DNA of 64,000 nt from Thalassotalea algicola (GTDB lineage Bacteria; Pseudomonadota; Gammaproteobacteria; Enterobacterales; Alteromonadaceae): assembly GCF_012932965.1 (NCBI RefSeq), contig NZ_JABBXH010000008.1:1-64000 (forward strand). The letters run 5' to 3'. The notes below the pieces were generated by a model, which was not told the DNA's origin, ran no database searches, and saw nothing but the letters and a program-made list of their open reading frames with translations. This document shows positions 1 to 10,106 of this stretch, piece by piece. Made by a program: the position numbers and the translations under genes. Positions within the stretch are counted from its first letter, which is position 1; every line of letters begins with the position of its first letter.

Positions 1-3
1 ATC

Positions 4-231
4 TTGCATCACCGACCACTTTCTTTTTATTTCTTGAATTATGCTCCACTAAACCCAATTGGTTTGGGTACTTATTGTGGCTAACGCAGTCGCAAATTCG
101 GACGTTGCATCACCGACCACTTTCTTTTTATTTCTTGAATTATGCTCGACTAAACCAAATTGGTTTGGGTACTTATTGTGGCTAACGCAGTCGCATGTTC
201 GGACGTTGCATCACCGACCACTTTCTTTTTA
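4..231. repeat. 101-bp tandem repeat, about 2.3 copies
   Basis: Copies begin at 4, 105 and 206, each starting TTGCATCACCGACCACTTTC. The period is exactly 101 bp. The first two copies differ at only a few positions and the third breaks off after about 26 bp. Each full copy carries an imperfect palindrome around AAATTGGTTT and the string TTATTGTGGCTAACGCAGTC. A 65-codon reading frame crosses the array but looks like a by-product of the repeat: no ribosome site and no recognisable protein. The array may continue upstream of the window. Confidence 0.9.
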
Positions 232-638
232 CGTTTCGGCTATTTCTAACCTTTAATTCGAATTAGCTAAATGCCTTATTTCGTATTGTATTTACAGTTT
301 TGATTGAAATTCATTCAAGTTATATGTTCATTTAATTTAAGTGGGAAATTACTAAATTTCCAAATGAATCAATTGATTAGATTATGTTCAGTTTTTTCTC
401 TGTTGTTTTTTATTTAAGTAATTGTTTATAAAGGGTAAATAAAATATTTTGGTGATAAACTCGACTCTTGCTTAAAGCATGGCTATAATTGCGCGTCATT
501 ATTTTTAATCTGAACATCTTTTATTCAGGTTTTTCCAAGTCCTGATAGGGGCTGACAGCATTTTCATGGTGAGAATTTGCTTGGATAGATAGATGGAAAA
601 TAGGAAGCGTATTAAGGCGCTAAATTTGAGGTATATAA
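232..638. other. intergenic region between repeat and tig
   Basis: AT-rich, about 400 bp without a credible gene. The only clear signal is the tig promoter near its middle and a ribosome site GAGG at 628-631. A transcript from that promoter would have a leader of about 145 nt, in which I see no recognisable riboswitch. Confidence 0.5.
461..489 (+). promoter_or_regulatory. sigma70-type promoter of tig
   Basis: A -35-like TCGACT (461-466) and a perfect -10 TATAAT (484-489) are separated by 17 bp. Transcription would start near 496. Confidence 0.5.
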
Positions 639-1946
639 ATGCAAGTTTCTGTTGAGACTACACAAGGTTTGGAACGTCGTTTAACAATTTCTGTTCCTGC
701 TGAAAAAGTAGATGTGGAAGTTAAAAATCGTCTTCGTCAGTTAGCTAAAACGCAACGTATTAACGGTTTCCGTCCTGGCAAAGTACCACCGTCAGTTATT
801 CAAAAGCGTTACGGTAAAGCAGTTCGTGAAGAAATTACGGGTGAATTAATGCAGCGTAACTTCGTGGAAGCGATTGTTGCAGAGAAAATTAACCCAGCTA
901 GCCGTCCTAACTTTGTTGCAAAAAGCAACGAAGATGGTAAAGCATTTGAGTTTGAAGCAACTTTCGAAGTATACCCAGAAGTTGAAATCAAAGAATTAGA
1001 GAAAATCGCTGTAGAGCGTCCAGCTGTTGAAGTAACAGATAAAGACATTGATGAAATGTTCGTTACGTTACAAAACCAGCACAAAACATGGAAAGAGAAC
1101 AAACGTAAAACTAAGAAAGGCGACAAGCTAACTATCGATTTCTTAGGTCGCGTTGATGGCGAAGAGTTTGAAGGCGGTAAAGCTGAAGGCTTTGAATTAG
1201 AGCTTGGTTCTGGTCGTATGATCCCTGGTTTTGAAAAAGAAATCACAGGAATGAAAGTTGGTGAAGAGAAAACAATCAATGTAACTTTCCCTGAAGATTA
1301 CCATGCGGAAAACCTAAAAGGTAAAGAAGCAGAGTTCGATATCAAAGTAAACAAAACTGAAGGTCCTGTACTGCCTCCAGTAGATGAAGAATTTGCAAAA
1401 CTTTTTGGTGTTGAAGAAGGCGGTATTGATGCACTTCGTGAAGAAGTGTCTAAAAACATGTCTCGCGAATTAAACCAAGCGGTTAAAGCGAAGGTTAAAG
1501 AGCAAGCAATTGAAGGTTTATTAGAAAGCAACGAAGTTGATTTACCAGCTGCTTTAGTAGCGCAAGAAGTTGACGTATTACGTCAGCAAGCGTTACAACG
1601 TTTTGGTGGTCAAATGGACCCTAAAAACTTACCTGAGCTTCCTGCAGAAATGTTTGAAGAGCAAGCAAAACGTCGTGTTAAAGTTGGCTTGTTGTTAGGT
1701 GAGATTATCAAAGTTAATGAACTTAAAGTTGATGATGCTAAAGTAGATGAATTAATTGAAACTGCAGCGTCAGCATATGAAGACCCTGCGGAAGTAGTTG
1801 AATACTACAAAAACAACAAAGAAATGTACCAACAAATGCAAAATGTTGCTTTAGAAGAGCAAGCGGTAGACTTCATTGTTGAGAAAGCAAAGGTTAAAGA
1901 CAAGAAAGCAAACTTCAAGGACATCATGAATCCTGAAGCAAAATAA
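639..1946 (+). CDS. tig: trigger factor, ribosome-associated chaperone and prolyl isomerase
   Basis: 435 residues, close to the usual length (432 in E. coli). The N-terminal ribosome-binding domain carries the signature GFRPGKVP at residues 43-50. A FKBP-type peptidyl-prolyl isomerase domain follows at about 160-245, then the helical substrate-cradling C-terminal domain. It binds the large ribosomal subunit near the exit tunnel and shields nascent chains. ATG start with GAGG eight bases upstream. It precedes clpP-clpX-lon in the conserved proteobacterial order, with its own promoter and its own terminator. Confidence 0.97.
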   Translation: MQVSVETTQGLERRLTISVPAEKVDVEVKNRLRQLAKTQRINGFRPGKVPPSVIQKRYGKAVREEITGELMQRNFVEAIVAEKINPASRPNFVAKSNEDGKAFEFEATFEVYPEVEIKELEKIAVERPAVEVTDKDIDEMFVTLQNQHKTWKENKRKTKKGDKLTIDFLGRVDGEEFEGGKAEGFELELGSGRMIPGFEKEITGMKVGEEKTINVTFPEDYHAENLKGKEAEFDIKVNKTEGPVLPPVDEEFAKLFGVEEGGIDALREEVSKNMSRELNQAVKAKVKEQAIEGLLESNEVDLPAALVAQEVDVLRQQALQRFGGQMDPKNLPELPAEMFEEQAKRRVKVGLLLGEIIKVNELKVDDAKVDELIETAASAYEDPAEVVEYYKNNKEMYQQMQNVALEEQAVDFIVEKAKVKDKKANFKDIMNPEAK

Positions 1947-1955
1947 GCTTTTTCG

Positions 1956-1984
1956 TTGACAATACGCTAAGCAATAGCTTAAAT
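1956..1984 (+). promoter_or_regulatory. sigma70-type promoter of clpP-clpX
   Basis: TTGACA (1956-1961), a 17-bp spacer and TTAAAT (1979-1984). The -10 falls inside the 5' arm of the tig terminator, so transcripts starting near 1991 cannot form that hairpin, whereas tig read-through transcripts can. Confidence 0.55.
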
Positions 1985-2017
1985 GGCTTGTATGGAATCA
2001 TATGAGCCATTTTTTTT
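1981..2017 (+). terminator. rho-independent terminator of tig
   Basis: AAATGGCT (1981-1988) pairs perfectly with AGCCATTT (2005-2012) and runs into eight T at 2010-2017. The ATG at 2002, the most upstream possible clpP start, lies in the hairpin. Confidence 0.75.
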
Positions 2018-2676
2018 ACAGTAAGGAAAATCCGTTGTTTACATCTCATCTTAATAATTCCCTTAGTGATAACAACACAATCGAAAATGCGTTAGTGCCT
2101 ATGGTGGTTGAGCAAACCGCTAAAGGAGAGCGTTCTTACGATATATATTCACGACTTTTAAAAGAGCGAGTTATATTTTTATGTGGTCAAGTTGAAGATC
2201 ACATGGCAAATTTAATTGTCGCCCAAATGCTATTTTTAGAGTCAGAAAGTCCAGAAAAAGATATTTTCCTCTATATTAATTCGCCTGGTGGGTCTGTGAC
2301 AGCTGGACTTGCGATCTACGATACTATGCAATTTATCAAACCAAATATTAGTACGGTTTGTATTGGTCAAGCAGCAAGTATGGGAGCGTTTTTATTATCT
2401 GGTGGTGAAAAAGGCAAACGCTACTGTTTACCTAACTCTCGTGTCATGATCCATCAACCATTGGGTGGTTTCCAAGGACAAGCGTCTGATTTTGAAATTC
2501 ATGCTAAAGAAATTCTTTACATAAAAGAGAAATTAAATCGCTTAATGGCCGATCATACTGGTAAGCCTTATGAGCAAGTATCGGAAGATACTGATCGTGA
2601 TAATTTCTTAAGTGCAGAACAGGCGGTTGAATATGGCTTAGTTGATGCCATATTAGAACAAAGAGCTGACAAATAA
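2002..2676 (+). CDS. clpP: ATP-dependent Clp protease proteolytic subunit
   Basis: Serine peptidase that forms the tetradecameric chamber for ClpX and ClpA. The catalytic triad is visible: Ser126 (in ASMGA), His151 (in MIHQP) and Asp200 (in DRDNF). The region from ALVPMVVEQ onward matches mature ClpP, so the residues before it are a propeptide. The coordinates use the most upstream ATG. A TTG at 2035, in frame and seven bases after AAGGA (2023-2027), has a far better ribosome site and avoids the tig terminator that overlaps 2002; it would give 213 residues. The product call is secure, the start is not. Confidence 0.95.
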   Translation: MSHFFYSKENPLFTSHLNNSLSDNNTIENALVPMVVEQTAKGERSYDIYSRLLKERVIFLCGQVEDHMANLIVAQMLFLESESPEKDIFLYINSPGGSVTAGLAIYDTMQFIKPNISTVCIGQAASMGAFLLSGGEKGKRYCLPNSRVMIHQPLGGFQGQASDFEIHAKEILYIKEKLNRLMADHTGKPYEQVSEDTDRDNFLSAEQAVEYGLVDAILEQRADK

Positions 2677-2757
2677 GATGGTAACTTAAGTATTTTGTGA
2701 AATACTTATTTGTATAGTGAATCAAATTTTGAAAGATAAAAAGTTTAGAGGTACCGT

Positions 2758-4038
2758 ATGACCGATATTAAAAAAGGTGACGGTGATAGCGGAAAGTTAT
2801 TATATTGCTCGTTCTGTGGCAAAAGTCAGCATGAAGTACGTAAGTTAATTGCGGGTCCTTCAGTGTTCATTTGTGATGAATGTGTCGAACTTTGTAATGA
2901 TATTATTCGCGAAGAAATAAAAGAAATTGCGCCTAAGCAAGATAAAGAGTCATTGCCATCGCCAGTAGATATTCGTACGAGCTTGGATGATTACGTTATT
3001 GGGCAGGAGCATGCAAAGAAAGTGCTAGCGGTTGCTGTATACAATCATTACAAACGTCTACGCAATGGCGATCAGCATAATGGTGTCGAATTAAGCAAGA
3101 GTAATATCTTGCTAATTGGCCCTACAGGTAGTGGTAAGACATTATTAGCTGAAACGCTAGCAAGACTTCTTGATGTGCCATTTACAATGGCAGATGCAAC
3201 GACGTTGACCGAAGCAGGTTATGTTGGTGAAGACGTTGAAAACATTATCCAGAAGTTACTTCAAAAATGTGACTACGATGTTGAAAAAGCACAGCGTGGC
3301 ATTGTATATATCGATGAGATCGATAAAATCTCTCGTAAATCTGATAACCCTTCAATTACGCGAGATGTATCAGGTGAAGGTGTTCAACAAGCATTGTTAA
3401 AGCTTATTGAAGGTACTATTGCCTCTGTACCGCCTCAAGGTGGTCGTAAGCACCCTCAGCAAGAGTTCTTACAAGTAGATACGTCTAAGATATTATTTAT
3501 TTGTGGTGGTGCGTTTGCAGGCCTAGATAAGGTGATAGAGCAGCGTTGTGAGACTGGTACAGGGATTGGTTTTGGTGCAGATGTTCGAAGTAAAGATGAG
3601 CATAAGTCACTAACAGAGCGCTTCCAAGAAGTTGAACCTGAAGATTTAGTTAAGTACGGTTTAATTCCAGAGTTTATTGGTCGTTTACCTGTAGTAGCTA
3701 CACTGAGTGAGCTTGATGAAGATGCACTAATTCAAATACTTCAAGAACCTAAGAATGCGTTAACTAAGCAGTTCTCTGCACTTTTTGATATGGAAGATGT
3801 CGAGTTAGAGTTCCGAGAAGATGCACTTAAAGCAATTGCAAACAAAGCTATGATACGTAAAACTGGTGCTCGTGGCCTACGTTCAATTGTCGAAGGCGTG
3901 TTGCTTGATACCATGTATGAGCTTCCTTCTATGGAGAATGCTAGCAAAGTTGTTGTTGATGAAACGGTAATTAAAGGTGAATCTAAGCCGATAATTATTT
4001 ATGAAACTCCACAAGATCAAGCTGCATCGGATAGCTAA
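2758..4038 (+). CDS. clpX: Clp protease ATPase/unfoldase subunit ClpX
   Basis: 426 residues. An N-terminal zinc-binding domain uses Cys17, Cys20, Cys39 and Cys42. The AAA+ module has Walker A GPTGSGKT (121-128), Walker B (IVYIDEIDK) and the IGF-type ClpP-docking loop in GTGIGFGAD. It unfolds tagged substrates and feeds them into ClpP. It lies 81 bp after clpP with no terminator between, so the two are probably co-transcribed; AGAGG precedes the ATG. Confidence 0.97.
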   Translation: MTDIKKGDGDSGKLLYCSFCGKSQHEVRKLIAGPSVFICDECVELCNDIIREEIKEIAPKQDKESLPSPVDIRTSLDDYVIGQEHAKKVLAVAVYNHYKRLRNGDQHNGVELSKSNILLIGPTGSGKTLLAETLARLLDVPFTMADATTLTEAGYVGEDVENIIQKLLQKCDYDVEKAQRGIVYIDEIDKISRKSDNPSITRDVSGEGVQQALLKLIEGTIASVPPQGGRKHPQQEFLQVDTSKILFICGGAFAGLDKVIEQRCETGTGIGFGADVRSKDEHKSLTERFQEVEPEDLVKYGLIPEFIGRLPVVATLSELDEDALIQILQEPKNALTKQFSALFDMEDVELEFREDALKAIANKAMIRKTGARGLRSIVEGVLLDTMYELPSMENASKVVVDETVIKGESKPIIIYETPQDQAASDS

Positions 4039-4050
4039 ATAGAGAAACTA

Positions 4051-4077
4051 AAAAAAGAGCCGTAAAGGCTCTTTTTT
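4051..4077 (+). terminator. terminator after clpX
   Basis: AAAAAAGAGCC / GGCTCTTTTTT with loop GTAAA and a T tail. It separates clpPX from lon. Confidence 0.9.
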
Positions 4078-4087
4078 ATTTTCTCTG

Positions 4088-4114
4088 TTGAAAGTTATTT
4101 TAATATCCCCATAT
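4088..4114 (+). promoter_or_regulatory. sigma32 (heat-shock) promoter of lon
   Basis: TTGAAA (4088-4093), 13 bp, then CCCCATAT (4107-4114). This fits the RpoH consensus (CTTGAAA, 13-15 bp, CCCCATnT), and lon is a classical sigma32 target in enterobacteria. The leader to the lon ATG would be about 85 nt. Confidence 0.8.
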
Positions 4115-4205
4115 ACTTTTTAACGTATATTATTCTTGCATAAGAAGCGCAGTTTAAACTTAATCAAATTGCTGATTTCTTAATCTATTTCCAAGAGAGT
4201 TATCT

Positions 4206-6557
4206 ATGACCAATGAATTGTCAGGTGTAGTAGAAATCCCCGTGTTGGCGTTACGTGACGTCGTAGTTTATCCACAAATGGTCATTCCATTATTTGTTGG
4301 CAGAGAAAAGTCTATCCGTAGCTTAGATATTGCGATGGAAAGCGATAAACAAGTATTTTTGGTTGCTCAAAAAGATGCAGCGATTGATGATCCTACTTCT
4401 GAAGATGTTTATGAAACAGGAACCGTCGCATCGATATTACAAATGCTCAAATTACCCGATGGTACCGTTAAAGTACTAGTTGAAGGGGTTAAACGCGCTA
4501 GTATTAAACAGTTTGTTAATACCGAAGAGTATTTTACAGCTGATGTAGAATATATAGTTTCTGAAACCGTAGCTGATGAAAATAGTGACGTGTTGGTACG
4601 ATCTGCAATTTCTCAGTTCGAAGGTTATGTAAAGCTTAATAAGAAGATCCCACCTGAAGTGCTTACTTCACTTTCTGGTATCGATGATCCTGAGCAACTA
4701 GCAGATACTATGGCTGCTCATATGCCATTGAAGCTAAATGATAAACAAAAAGTATTAGAAACCAATAATGTTTCTGAACGTATTGAATTTTTAATGGCGT
4801 TAATGGAGGGCGAAATTGACCTTCTTCAAGTTGAGAAGAAAATACGTACTCGCGTTAAAAAGCAAATGGAAAAAAGCCAACGGGAGTATTACCTCAACGA
4901 GCAAATGAAGGCTATTCAAAAAGAGCTAGGTGAAATGGACGATGTACCAGATGAAGCCGAACAAATGCTCAAGCGCATTGAGGATGCGCAAATGCCTAAA
5001 GAAGCTAAAGATAAAACCATGGCCGAATATCAAAAGTTAAAAATGATGTCGACTATGTCAGCTGAAGCAACCGTAGTGAGAAGTTACATCGACTGGATGT
5101 GTAACGTTCCTTGGAAAAAGCGAAGCAAATTGAAAAAGAATTTAAGCTTAGCTGAAGGAGTGCTTGAGAAAGATCATTATGGTCTAGAGAAAGTTAAAGA
5201 ACGAATTATTGAATATTTAGCGGTTCAACAGCGGGTAAGCAAGCTTAAAGGGCCTATCTTGTGTCTCGTTGGTCCTCCAGGTGTAGGTAAAACCTCCCTT
5301 GGTCAATCAATCGCTAAAGCGACAGGTCGAAAATATGTACGTATGGCGCTTGGTGGTGTTCGTGATGAAGCGGAAATTCGCGGTCATCGCAGAACGTATA
5401 TTGGTAGCTTGCCAGGTAAGTTAATACAGAAAATAGCTAAAGTTGGTGTTAAAAACCCACTGTTTTTACTCGATGAAATAGACAAGATGGCTTCTGATAT
5501 GCGTGGCGACCCGTCATCAGCGTTATTAGAAGTACTCGACCCGGAGCAGAACACTAGCTTTAACGATCATTATTTAGAAGTCGATTATGACTTATCTGAC
5601 GTGATGTTTGTTGCTACATCGAACAGTATGGATATCCCTGGACCTTTGCTTGATCGAATGGAGGTTATTCGTTTATCCGGTTATACCGAAGATGAAAAGC
5701 TTAACATTGCTCGCCGTCACTTGGTGACTAAGCAGATAGAACGCAATGGCTTAAAGCCAGCTGAAATTGAAATTGATGACAGCGCGATTGTTGGTATTAT
5801 CCGATATTACACTCGTGAAGCAGGCGTTCGTAGTTTAGAACGTGAAATTTCGAAACTGTGTCGTAAAGCAGTAAAAGCTATTCTTTTAGATAAGTCACTT
5901 AAGAAAGTCGAAATTAGCCAAGACAATCTATCTGAGTTTTTAGGTGTTCAGCGTTTTGATTACGGCAAAGCTGAAGATCAAAATCGTGTTGGTTTAGTTA
6001 CAGGTTTAGCTTGGACTCAAGTAGGTGGTGAACTACTTACGATAGAAACCGCCTCAAATGTTGGTAAAGGTAAGCTTACTTATACTGGCTCGCTAGGCGA
6101 CGTAATGCAAGAATCTATTCAGGCCGCGATGACTGTTGTCCGTAGCCGAGCGGAAAAGCTACGTGTTAATGAAGACTTTTATGAGAAACGCGATATTCAT
6201 GTTCATGTTCCTGAAGGTGCAACGCCAAAAGATGGCCCTAGCGCTGGTATTGGAATGTGCACAGCTTTAGTTTCTAGCTTAACTGGTAATCCAGTTAAAG
6301 CCGATGTCGCTATGACTGGTGAAATTACATTGCGCGGTGAAGTATTGGCTATTGGCGGCTTGAAAGAAAAGCTACTTGCAGCCCATCGTGGTGGGATTAA
6401 AACGGTAGTAATTCCTAAAGATAATGAAAGAGACCTTAAAGAAATACCAGACAATGTGAAGCAAGATTTGGCTATTCACCCTGTAAAATGGATTGATGAA
6501 GTCCTAGATATTGCGTTAGAGCACCCGGTTGATAAATGGCAAATTGACCAAAAATAG
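4206..6557 (+). CDS. lon: ATP-dependent Lon protease (LonA)
   Basis: 783 residues, one fewer than E. coli Lon. The N-terminal substrate-recognition domain is followed by a coiled linker, an AAA+ domain with Walker A GPPGVGKT from about residue 356 and Walker [10 protein letters not shown], and a C-terminal serine-lysine peptidase. The catalytic Ser679 sits in DGPSAG and Lys722 in LKEKLL, at the same numbers as in E. coli. It degrades misfolded and short-lived regulatory proteins in the cytoplasm. AAGAGAG precedes the ATG. Flanked by its own heat-shock-type promoter and the clpX terminator, so it is a separate unit. Confidence 0.98.
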   Translation: MTNELSGVVEIPVLALRDVVVYPQMVIPLFVGREKSIRSLDIAMESDKQVFLVAQKDAAIDDPTSEDVYETGTVASILQMLKLPDGTVKVLVEGVKRASIKQFVNTEEYFTADVEYIVSETVADENSDVLVRSAISQFEGYVKLNKKIPPEVLTSLSGIDDPEQLADTMAAHMPLKLNDKQKVLETNNVSERIEFLMALMEGEIDLLQVEKKIRTRVKKQMEKSQREYYLNEQMKAIQKELGEMDDVPDEAEQMLKRIEDAQMPKEAKDKTMAEYQKLKMMSTMSAEATVVRSYIDWMCNVPWKKRSKLKKNLSLAEGVLEKDHYGLEKVKERIIEYLAVQQRVSKLKGPILCLVGPPGVGKTSLGQSIAKATGRKYVRMALGGVRDEAEIRGHRRTYIGSLPGKLIQKIAKVGVKNPLFLLDEIDKMASDMRGDPSSALLEVLDPEQNTSFNDHYLEVDYDLSDVMFVATSNSMDIPGPLLDRMEVIRLSGYTEDEKLNIARRHLVTKQIERNGLKPAEIEIDDSAIVGIIRYYTREAGVRSLEREISKLCRKAVKAILLDKSLKKVEISQDNLSEFLGVQRFDYGKAEDQNRVGLVTGLAWTQVGGELLTIETASNVGKGKLTYTGSLGDVMQESIQAAMTVVRSRAEKLRVNEDFYEKRDIHVHVPEGATPKDGPSAGIGMCTALVSSLTGNPVKADVAMTGEITLRGEVLAIGGLKEKLLAAHRGGIKTVVIPKDNERDLKEIPDNVKQDLAIHPVKWIDEVLDIALEHPVDKWQIDQK

Positions 6558-6572
6558 TGCGTTAAGCGGGTG

Positions 6573-6617
6573 AAAACAGTGAGAAAAGCGAAAAAATGCA
6601 AAAAAATTGGAAAAAAA
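6573..6617. other. phased A-tracts (predicted curved DNA) upstream of hup
   Basis: Runs of four to seven A start at 6573, 6584, 6591, 6600 and 6611, roughly one helical turn apart. In-phase A-tracts bend DNA. The block is about 135 bp upstream of the hup promoter. Confidence 0.6.
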
Positions 6618-6750
6618 TGCAAATATCGCTTTTCAAACGCTGAAACTGTGGTAAGTTAAGAACGCTGATTACGCTAGACCCTATATAAACAGGGGTTTAG
6701 TCGAAGATAATAAAAATTTTATCTATTTTATTTTTTCTTTAACTCGGTGC

Positions 6751-6779
6751 TTGATGTTCAAAAAGAAGCTTGTTATAAA
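6751..6779 (+). promoter_or_regulatory. sigma70 promoter of the HU gene
   Basis: TTGATG (6751-6756), 17 bp, TATAAA (6774-6779). The ribosome site AAGGGGAAG lies just before the GTG start at 6844. Confidence 0.7.
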
Positions 6780-6843
6780 CGTTTCTGCAGGACGCTAAAA
6801 CAAAAGATAGCGCTGAATAATAACAATTGAAGGGGAAGACACT

Positions 6844-7116
6844 GTGAATAAGTCTCAACTAATCGAGAAAATTGCTGCTGGTGCAGATATTTCTAAAGCT
6901 GCTGCGGGTCGTGCATTAGACTCATTTATTGAAGCAGTTACTGATGAATTAAAAAGTGGTGAGCAAGTTGCTCTAGTTGGTTTCGGTACGTTCTCAGTAC
7001 GTGACCGTGCAGCTCGCACTGGCCGTAACCCACAAACTGGTGCAACAATTGAAATTGCTGCAGCTAAAATCCCATCTTTCAAAGCTGGTAAAGCTTTAAA
7101 AGACGCATGTAACTAA
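6844..7116 (+). CDS. hupB: DNA-binding protein HU, beta-type
   Basis: 90 residues, the standard length of HU/IHF-family subunits. The DNA-binding arm carries the family signature ([21 protein letters not shown]). HU dimers bend and compact DNA without sequence preference. GTG start with a strong ribosome site eight bases upstream. The position between lon and ppiD is where hupB sits in enterobacteria, which supports the beta assignment. It has its own promoter and terminator. Confidence 0.95.
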   Translation: MNKSQLIEKIAAGADISKAAAGRALDSFIEAVTDELKSGEQVALVGFGTFSVRDRAARTGRNPQTGATIEIAAAKIPSFKAGKALKDACN

Positions 7117-7141
7117 TCACAGTTTCATACGTAAGAATTTC

Positions 7142-7166
7142 AAAGACCACCGTTAGGTGGTCTTTT
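7142..7166 (+). terminator. terminator after hup
   Basis: AAAGACCACC / GGTGGTCTTT with loop GTTA, followed by T-rich sequence. Confidence 0.9.
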
Positions 7167-7301
7167 CTTTTGTGCTTTTGGCAAAATTACAAAAATAACA
7201 ACCAAAATAGCGTCATAATCAGTTGATGTTACTTCAAGCACAAGGCTGCTTCTGGTAGAATCGCGCACAACAAAACGCACAATGGTGTAAAAGAGAAAAA
7301 G

Positions 7302-9209
7302 ATGTTAGAGAATATTAGAGAAAACTCTCAAGGACTCATCGCAAAAGTTATCCTTGGGTTTATTATATTAACTTTCGCTGTTGCAGGTATAGGTGGCTAC
7401 ACCAGCTCTGTAGATACGTCAGTGGCAGAAGTTAATGGTGAAAAAATTAGTCAACAGTCGTTTGATCAAGCGTATCAAGCGCAACGTAACCGTATGGTTC
7501 AACAGTTTGGTGATATGTTTGATACATTATCTGCAGACCCTGCATATATGGCCAACTTTCGAAAAGGCGTGATCGATAACCTGATTAATGAAAAGTTAAT
7601 CGATCAAAATGTTAGAGAGTTGGCGATTCGCATCTCTGACGATGCAATCAAGCAAACCATTCGCACTATGCCTGAATTCCAAATCAATGGAGTATTTGAT
7701 AATAATCGTTATTTGGCGGTTATTAATCAATCGGGCTTTTTTCAGTCTTCTGATTTTAGAGATTATTTGCGGGTAGAAATGACGCGTCGTCAGTTAAGCC
7801 AAGCTTTGGTTGCAACGGAATTTAGTTTGCCATACCAAACGGAGCAGCTTACTGCGTTACAGAATCAAAAGCGTGATATTGCATTTGCAACAGTCGCAGC
7901 TGAACAATTTAAATCTGCAGTAGAAGTGACTTCAGAAGAGGTTACTGCTTATTACCAAAGCAACCAAGTCATGTTCGAAAACCAAGAGCAAGTGAAATTA
8001 GAATATGTTGAGCTTGATGTTGCAGAAATTGCTAAAAATGTTTCGGTATCGGAAGAAGAAGTTCAAGCATATTACCAAGACAACATTAATGAATTCCGTA
8101 AAGAAGAACAGCGTCGAGTTTCGCATATCTTAGTTGAGTTTGGTGAAGATGAAGCAGCAGCTCAAACACAAGCTGAAGCCATTTTAACTCGCTTAAGCTC
8201 TGGCGAAGACTTTGCTGAAATTGCTAAAGTGGAATCAGCTGATGCCTTTAGTGGTGAAAATGGTGGTGATCTAGAGTGGATCGAACGCGGTGTAATGGAT
8301 GAAGCATTTGATGAAGCAGCATTTGCACTAGTCACTGTAGGTGAAACAAGTAGCGTAGTTAAAACTAGCTTTGGTTTCCATATAATAAAATTAACAGAAT
8401 TGAAAGCTGAGCAAACTCAACCTTTCGAAGAAGTTAAAGAAGAGCTGATGGCGCGAGTAAGTAATGATAAAGCGCAAGATCAGTTTTTTGAATTACAACA
8501 AGAATTAGCACGCGTTAGCTTCGAATACCCAGACTCGTTAGATGACGCGGCAGGTGTTGTAAATGCAGAAGTAAAAACAACACAATGGCTAGCTCGAAGT
8601 GGAAATCCAGCACCATTTGATTCAACTAAAGTTATTGATGCTGCATTTTCAGATATCGTTTTAAATGAAAGCTTAAATTCAGATTTAATTGAAGTGAGTG
8701 ATACTATGGTGATGGTAGTTCGCTTAAGCGAGCATCAACCTGCTAATGTAAAACCTTTACTAGAAGTAGAGCCTCAAATTAAAGAGCGTTTAGTTAACGA
8801 AAAGGCGACTGAGAAAGCGTTAAATGTAGTGGAAGAACTAGTGACAAAATTCACTTCAGGTGAAGATATTACTGTAGATCTATCAGAAGTCGGCAGTAAA
8901 TTTGAACAGCATGCTGATATTGCTCGATTTGGTAGTGCTATTGATAATGCAATAATTCGTAAGGCGTTTGTATTACCTCACCCTGTTGAAGGTGCTATTT
9001 CTGCAGCAAGTGCTACTTTAGGTAATGGTGACCTTGCCATTGTACAAGTTAGTGCGGTAAAAGCAGGTGATACGGTTGCTGCGCCAAATTTAGCTGAGCA
9101 AAAGACAAGTCAGTTAGCTCAATCTGCTTATATGAGTTATCTTGATACATTGCGCGCAACAGCGAAAATAAAGCAAAGAGAATCAGTTCAAGAAAGTAAT
9201 ACTTTTTAA
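7302..9209 (+). CDS. ppiD: periplasmic folding chaperone PpiD
   Basis: 635 residues. One N-terminal membrane segment (about residues 14-33) anchors a large periplasmic part. A SurA/PpiD-type chaperone region is followed by a parvulin (PpiC) domain at about 265-365 that includes the HILVEF and FGFHIIKL strands, then a C-terminal chaperone region. PpiD works at the SecYEG translocon on emerging envelope proteins. The downstream position to hup matches enterobacteria. In E. coli ppiD responds to envelope stress, but no such site is evident here. Confidence 0.94.
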   Translation: MLENIRENSQGLIAKVILGFIILTFAVAGIGGYTSSVDTSVAEVNGEKISQQSFDQAYQAQRNRMVQQFGDMFDTLSADPAYMANFRKGVIDNLINEKLIDQNVRELAIRISDDAIKQTIRTMPEFQINGVFDNNRYLAVINQSGFFQSSDFRDYLRVEMTRRQLSQALVATEFSLPYQTEQLTALQNQKRDIAFATVAAEQFKSAVEVTSEEVTAYYQSNQVMFENQEQVKLEYVELDVAEIAKNVSVSEEEVQAYYQDNINEFRKEEQRRVSHILVEFGEDEAAAQTQAEAILTRLSSGEDFAEIAKVESADAFSGENGGDLEWIERGVMDEAFDEAAFALVTVGETSSVVKTSFGFHIIKLTELKAEQTQPFEEVKEELMARVSNDKAQDQFFELQQELARVSFEYPDSLDDAAGVVNAEVKTTQWLARSGNPAPFDSTKVIDAAFSDIVLNESLNSDLIEVSDTMVMVVRLSEHQPANVKPLLEVEPQIKERLVNEKATEKALNVVEELVTKFTSGEDITVDLSEVGSKFEQHADIARFGSAIDNAIIRKAFVLPHPVEGAISAASATLGNGDLAIVQVSAVKAGDTVAAPNLAEQKTSQLAQSAYMSYLDTLRATAKIKQRESVQESNTF

Positions 9210-9235
9210 TTACAGTTTAGTTTTACTCAACATTT

Positions 9236-9263
9236 AAAAAAGCGCCTATAGAGGCGCTTTTTT
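9236..9263. terminator. bidirectional terminator between ppiD and sapF
   Basis: AAAAAAGCGCCT / AGGCGCTTTTTT, loop ATAG. The A run on one side and T run on the other let it serve both convergent transcripts. Confidence 0.9.
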
Positions 9264-9323
9264 ATTGGATGTTTTTATATGAGCTTTACTAGTAGGGCTT
9301 AGTGTGTCGCAACGTAATAAGCG

Positions 9324-10106
9324 CTACCTCGTGGTGACCTGCAATTGCTGATTCATAATCAGCTTTTTGGTATAGGTATGCGTAGGCTGTTTTAACACTT
9401 TACTCGTTTTACCATACTCAACAACTCTGCCATTACATAATACCATTACGTCATCACTAAAATGGCGGACAATACCGAGGTTGTGAGATATTAAGACAAA
9501 TGCTAAGCCCATTTGTTGTTGTAGGTCTAATAATAAATTAATCATCTGCGAGCGGAGCGACGGATCTAACGCAGCTAATGCTTCGTCGAGGATAACTACT
9601 TGTGGTGATAATATTATCGCTCTAGCAAGTGATATGCGCTGCTTTTGGCCACCGGAAAACATATGAGGGTAAAAGTTCATATGTTCAGATAATAATCCTA
9701 CTTTTAACAACGTCGTTTGAATGAGTTTATTTCGAGCTAAATCATCTAGGTTGGTGTTGAGCTTTAGCGGTTCATCCAATAATTGACCAATAGTTAAACT
9801 AGGGTTTAGCGTTGTTGAAGAGTCTTGAAATATCATGCGAACGTACTGACAACGTTGCTTAAAGTTCCCGGGAGCTAAGAGTTGTCCATTAAGCTTAATT
9901 TTCCCTGTCGTTGGTAGCTCTGCACCAACTAGTAGTTTAGCAAGTGTTGATTTACCGGAACCCATTTCACCAACAATTGCTAATGTTTGATATGCGTCTA
10001 ATTCGAAAGATATTGGCTCTAACGCTGCAATTTCCTTTGATTTAAACCAATCACCTCGAACTTTATAGGTTTTGCTTAAATTGCTTACTGATAACAAAGT
10101 GCTCAT
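9324..10106 (-). CDS. sapF: peptide ABC transporter ATP-binding protein SapF
   Basis: 260 residues. A complete ABC ATPase with Walker A (GEMGSGKST), signature (FSGGQKQR), Walker B (VVILDEAL) and the switch histidine (LISHN). It is the last gene of the pspF-sapABCDF run and overlaps sapD by 4 bp. In enterobacteria the Sap importer is linked to antimicrobial-peptide resistance and to putrescine handling; which substrate it takes here cannot be read from sequence. Confidence 0.9.
   Translation of the reverse strand: MSTLLSVSNLSKTYKVRGDWFKSKEIAALEPISFELDAYQTLAIVGEMGSGKSTLAKLLVGAELPTTGKIKLNGQLLAPGNFKQRCQYVRMIFQDSSTTLNPSLTIGQLLDEPLKLNTNLDDLARNKLIQTTLLKVGLLSEHMNFYPHMFSGGQKQRISLARAIILSPQVVILDEALAALDPSLRSQMINLLLDLQQQMGLAFVLISHNLGIVRHFSDDVMVLCNGRVVEYGKTSKVLKQPTHTYTKKLIMNQQLQVTTR

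Noticed and set aside
59-256. 65-codon open frame over the 101-bp repeat
   Set aside because: No ribosome site, content dictated by the repeat, no similarity to any protein I know.
6203-6454. Antisense ORF within lon, and similar antisense ORFs over tig, dnaX, ycjF and others
   Set aside because: They lie opposite strongly conserved genes, lack ribosome sites and mirror codon bias of the sense strand.
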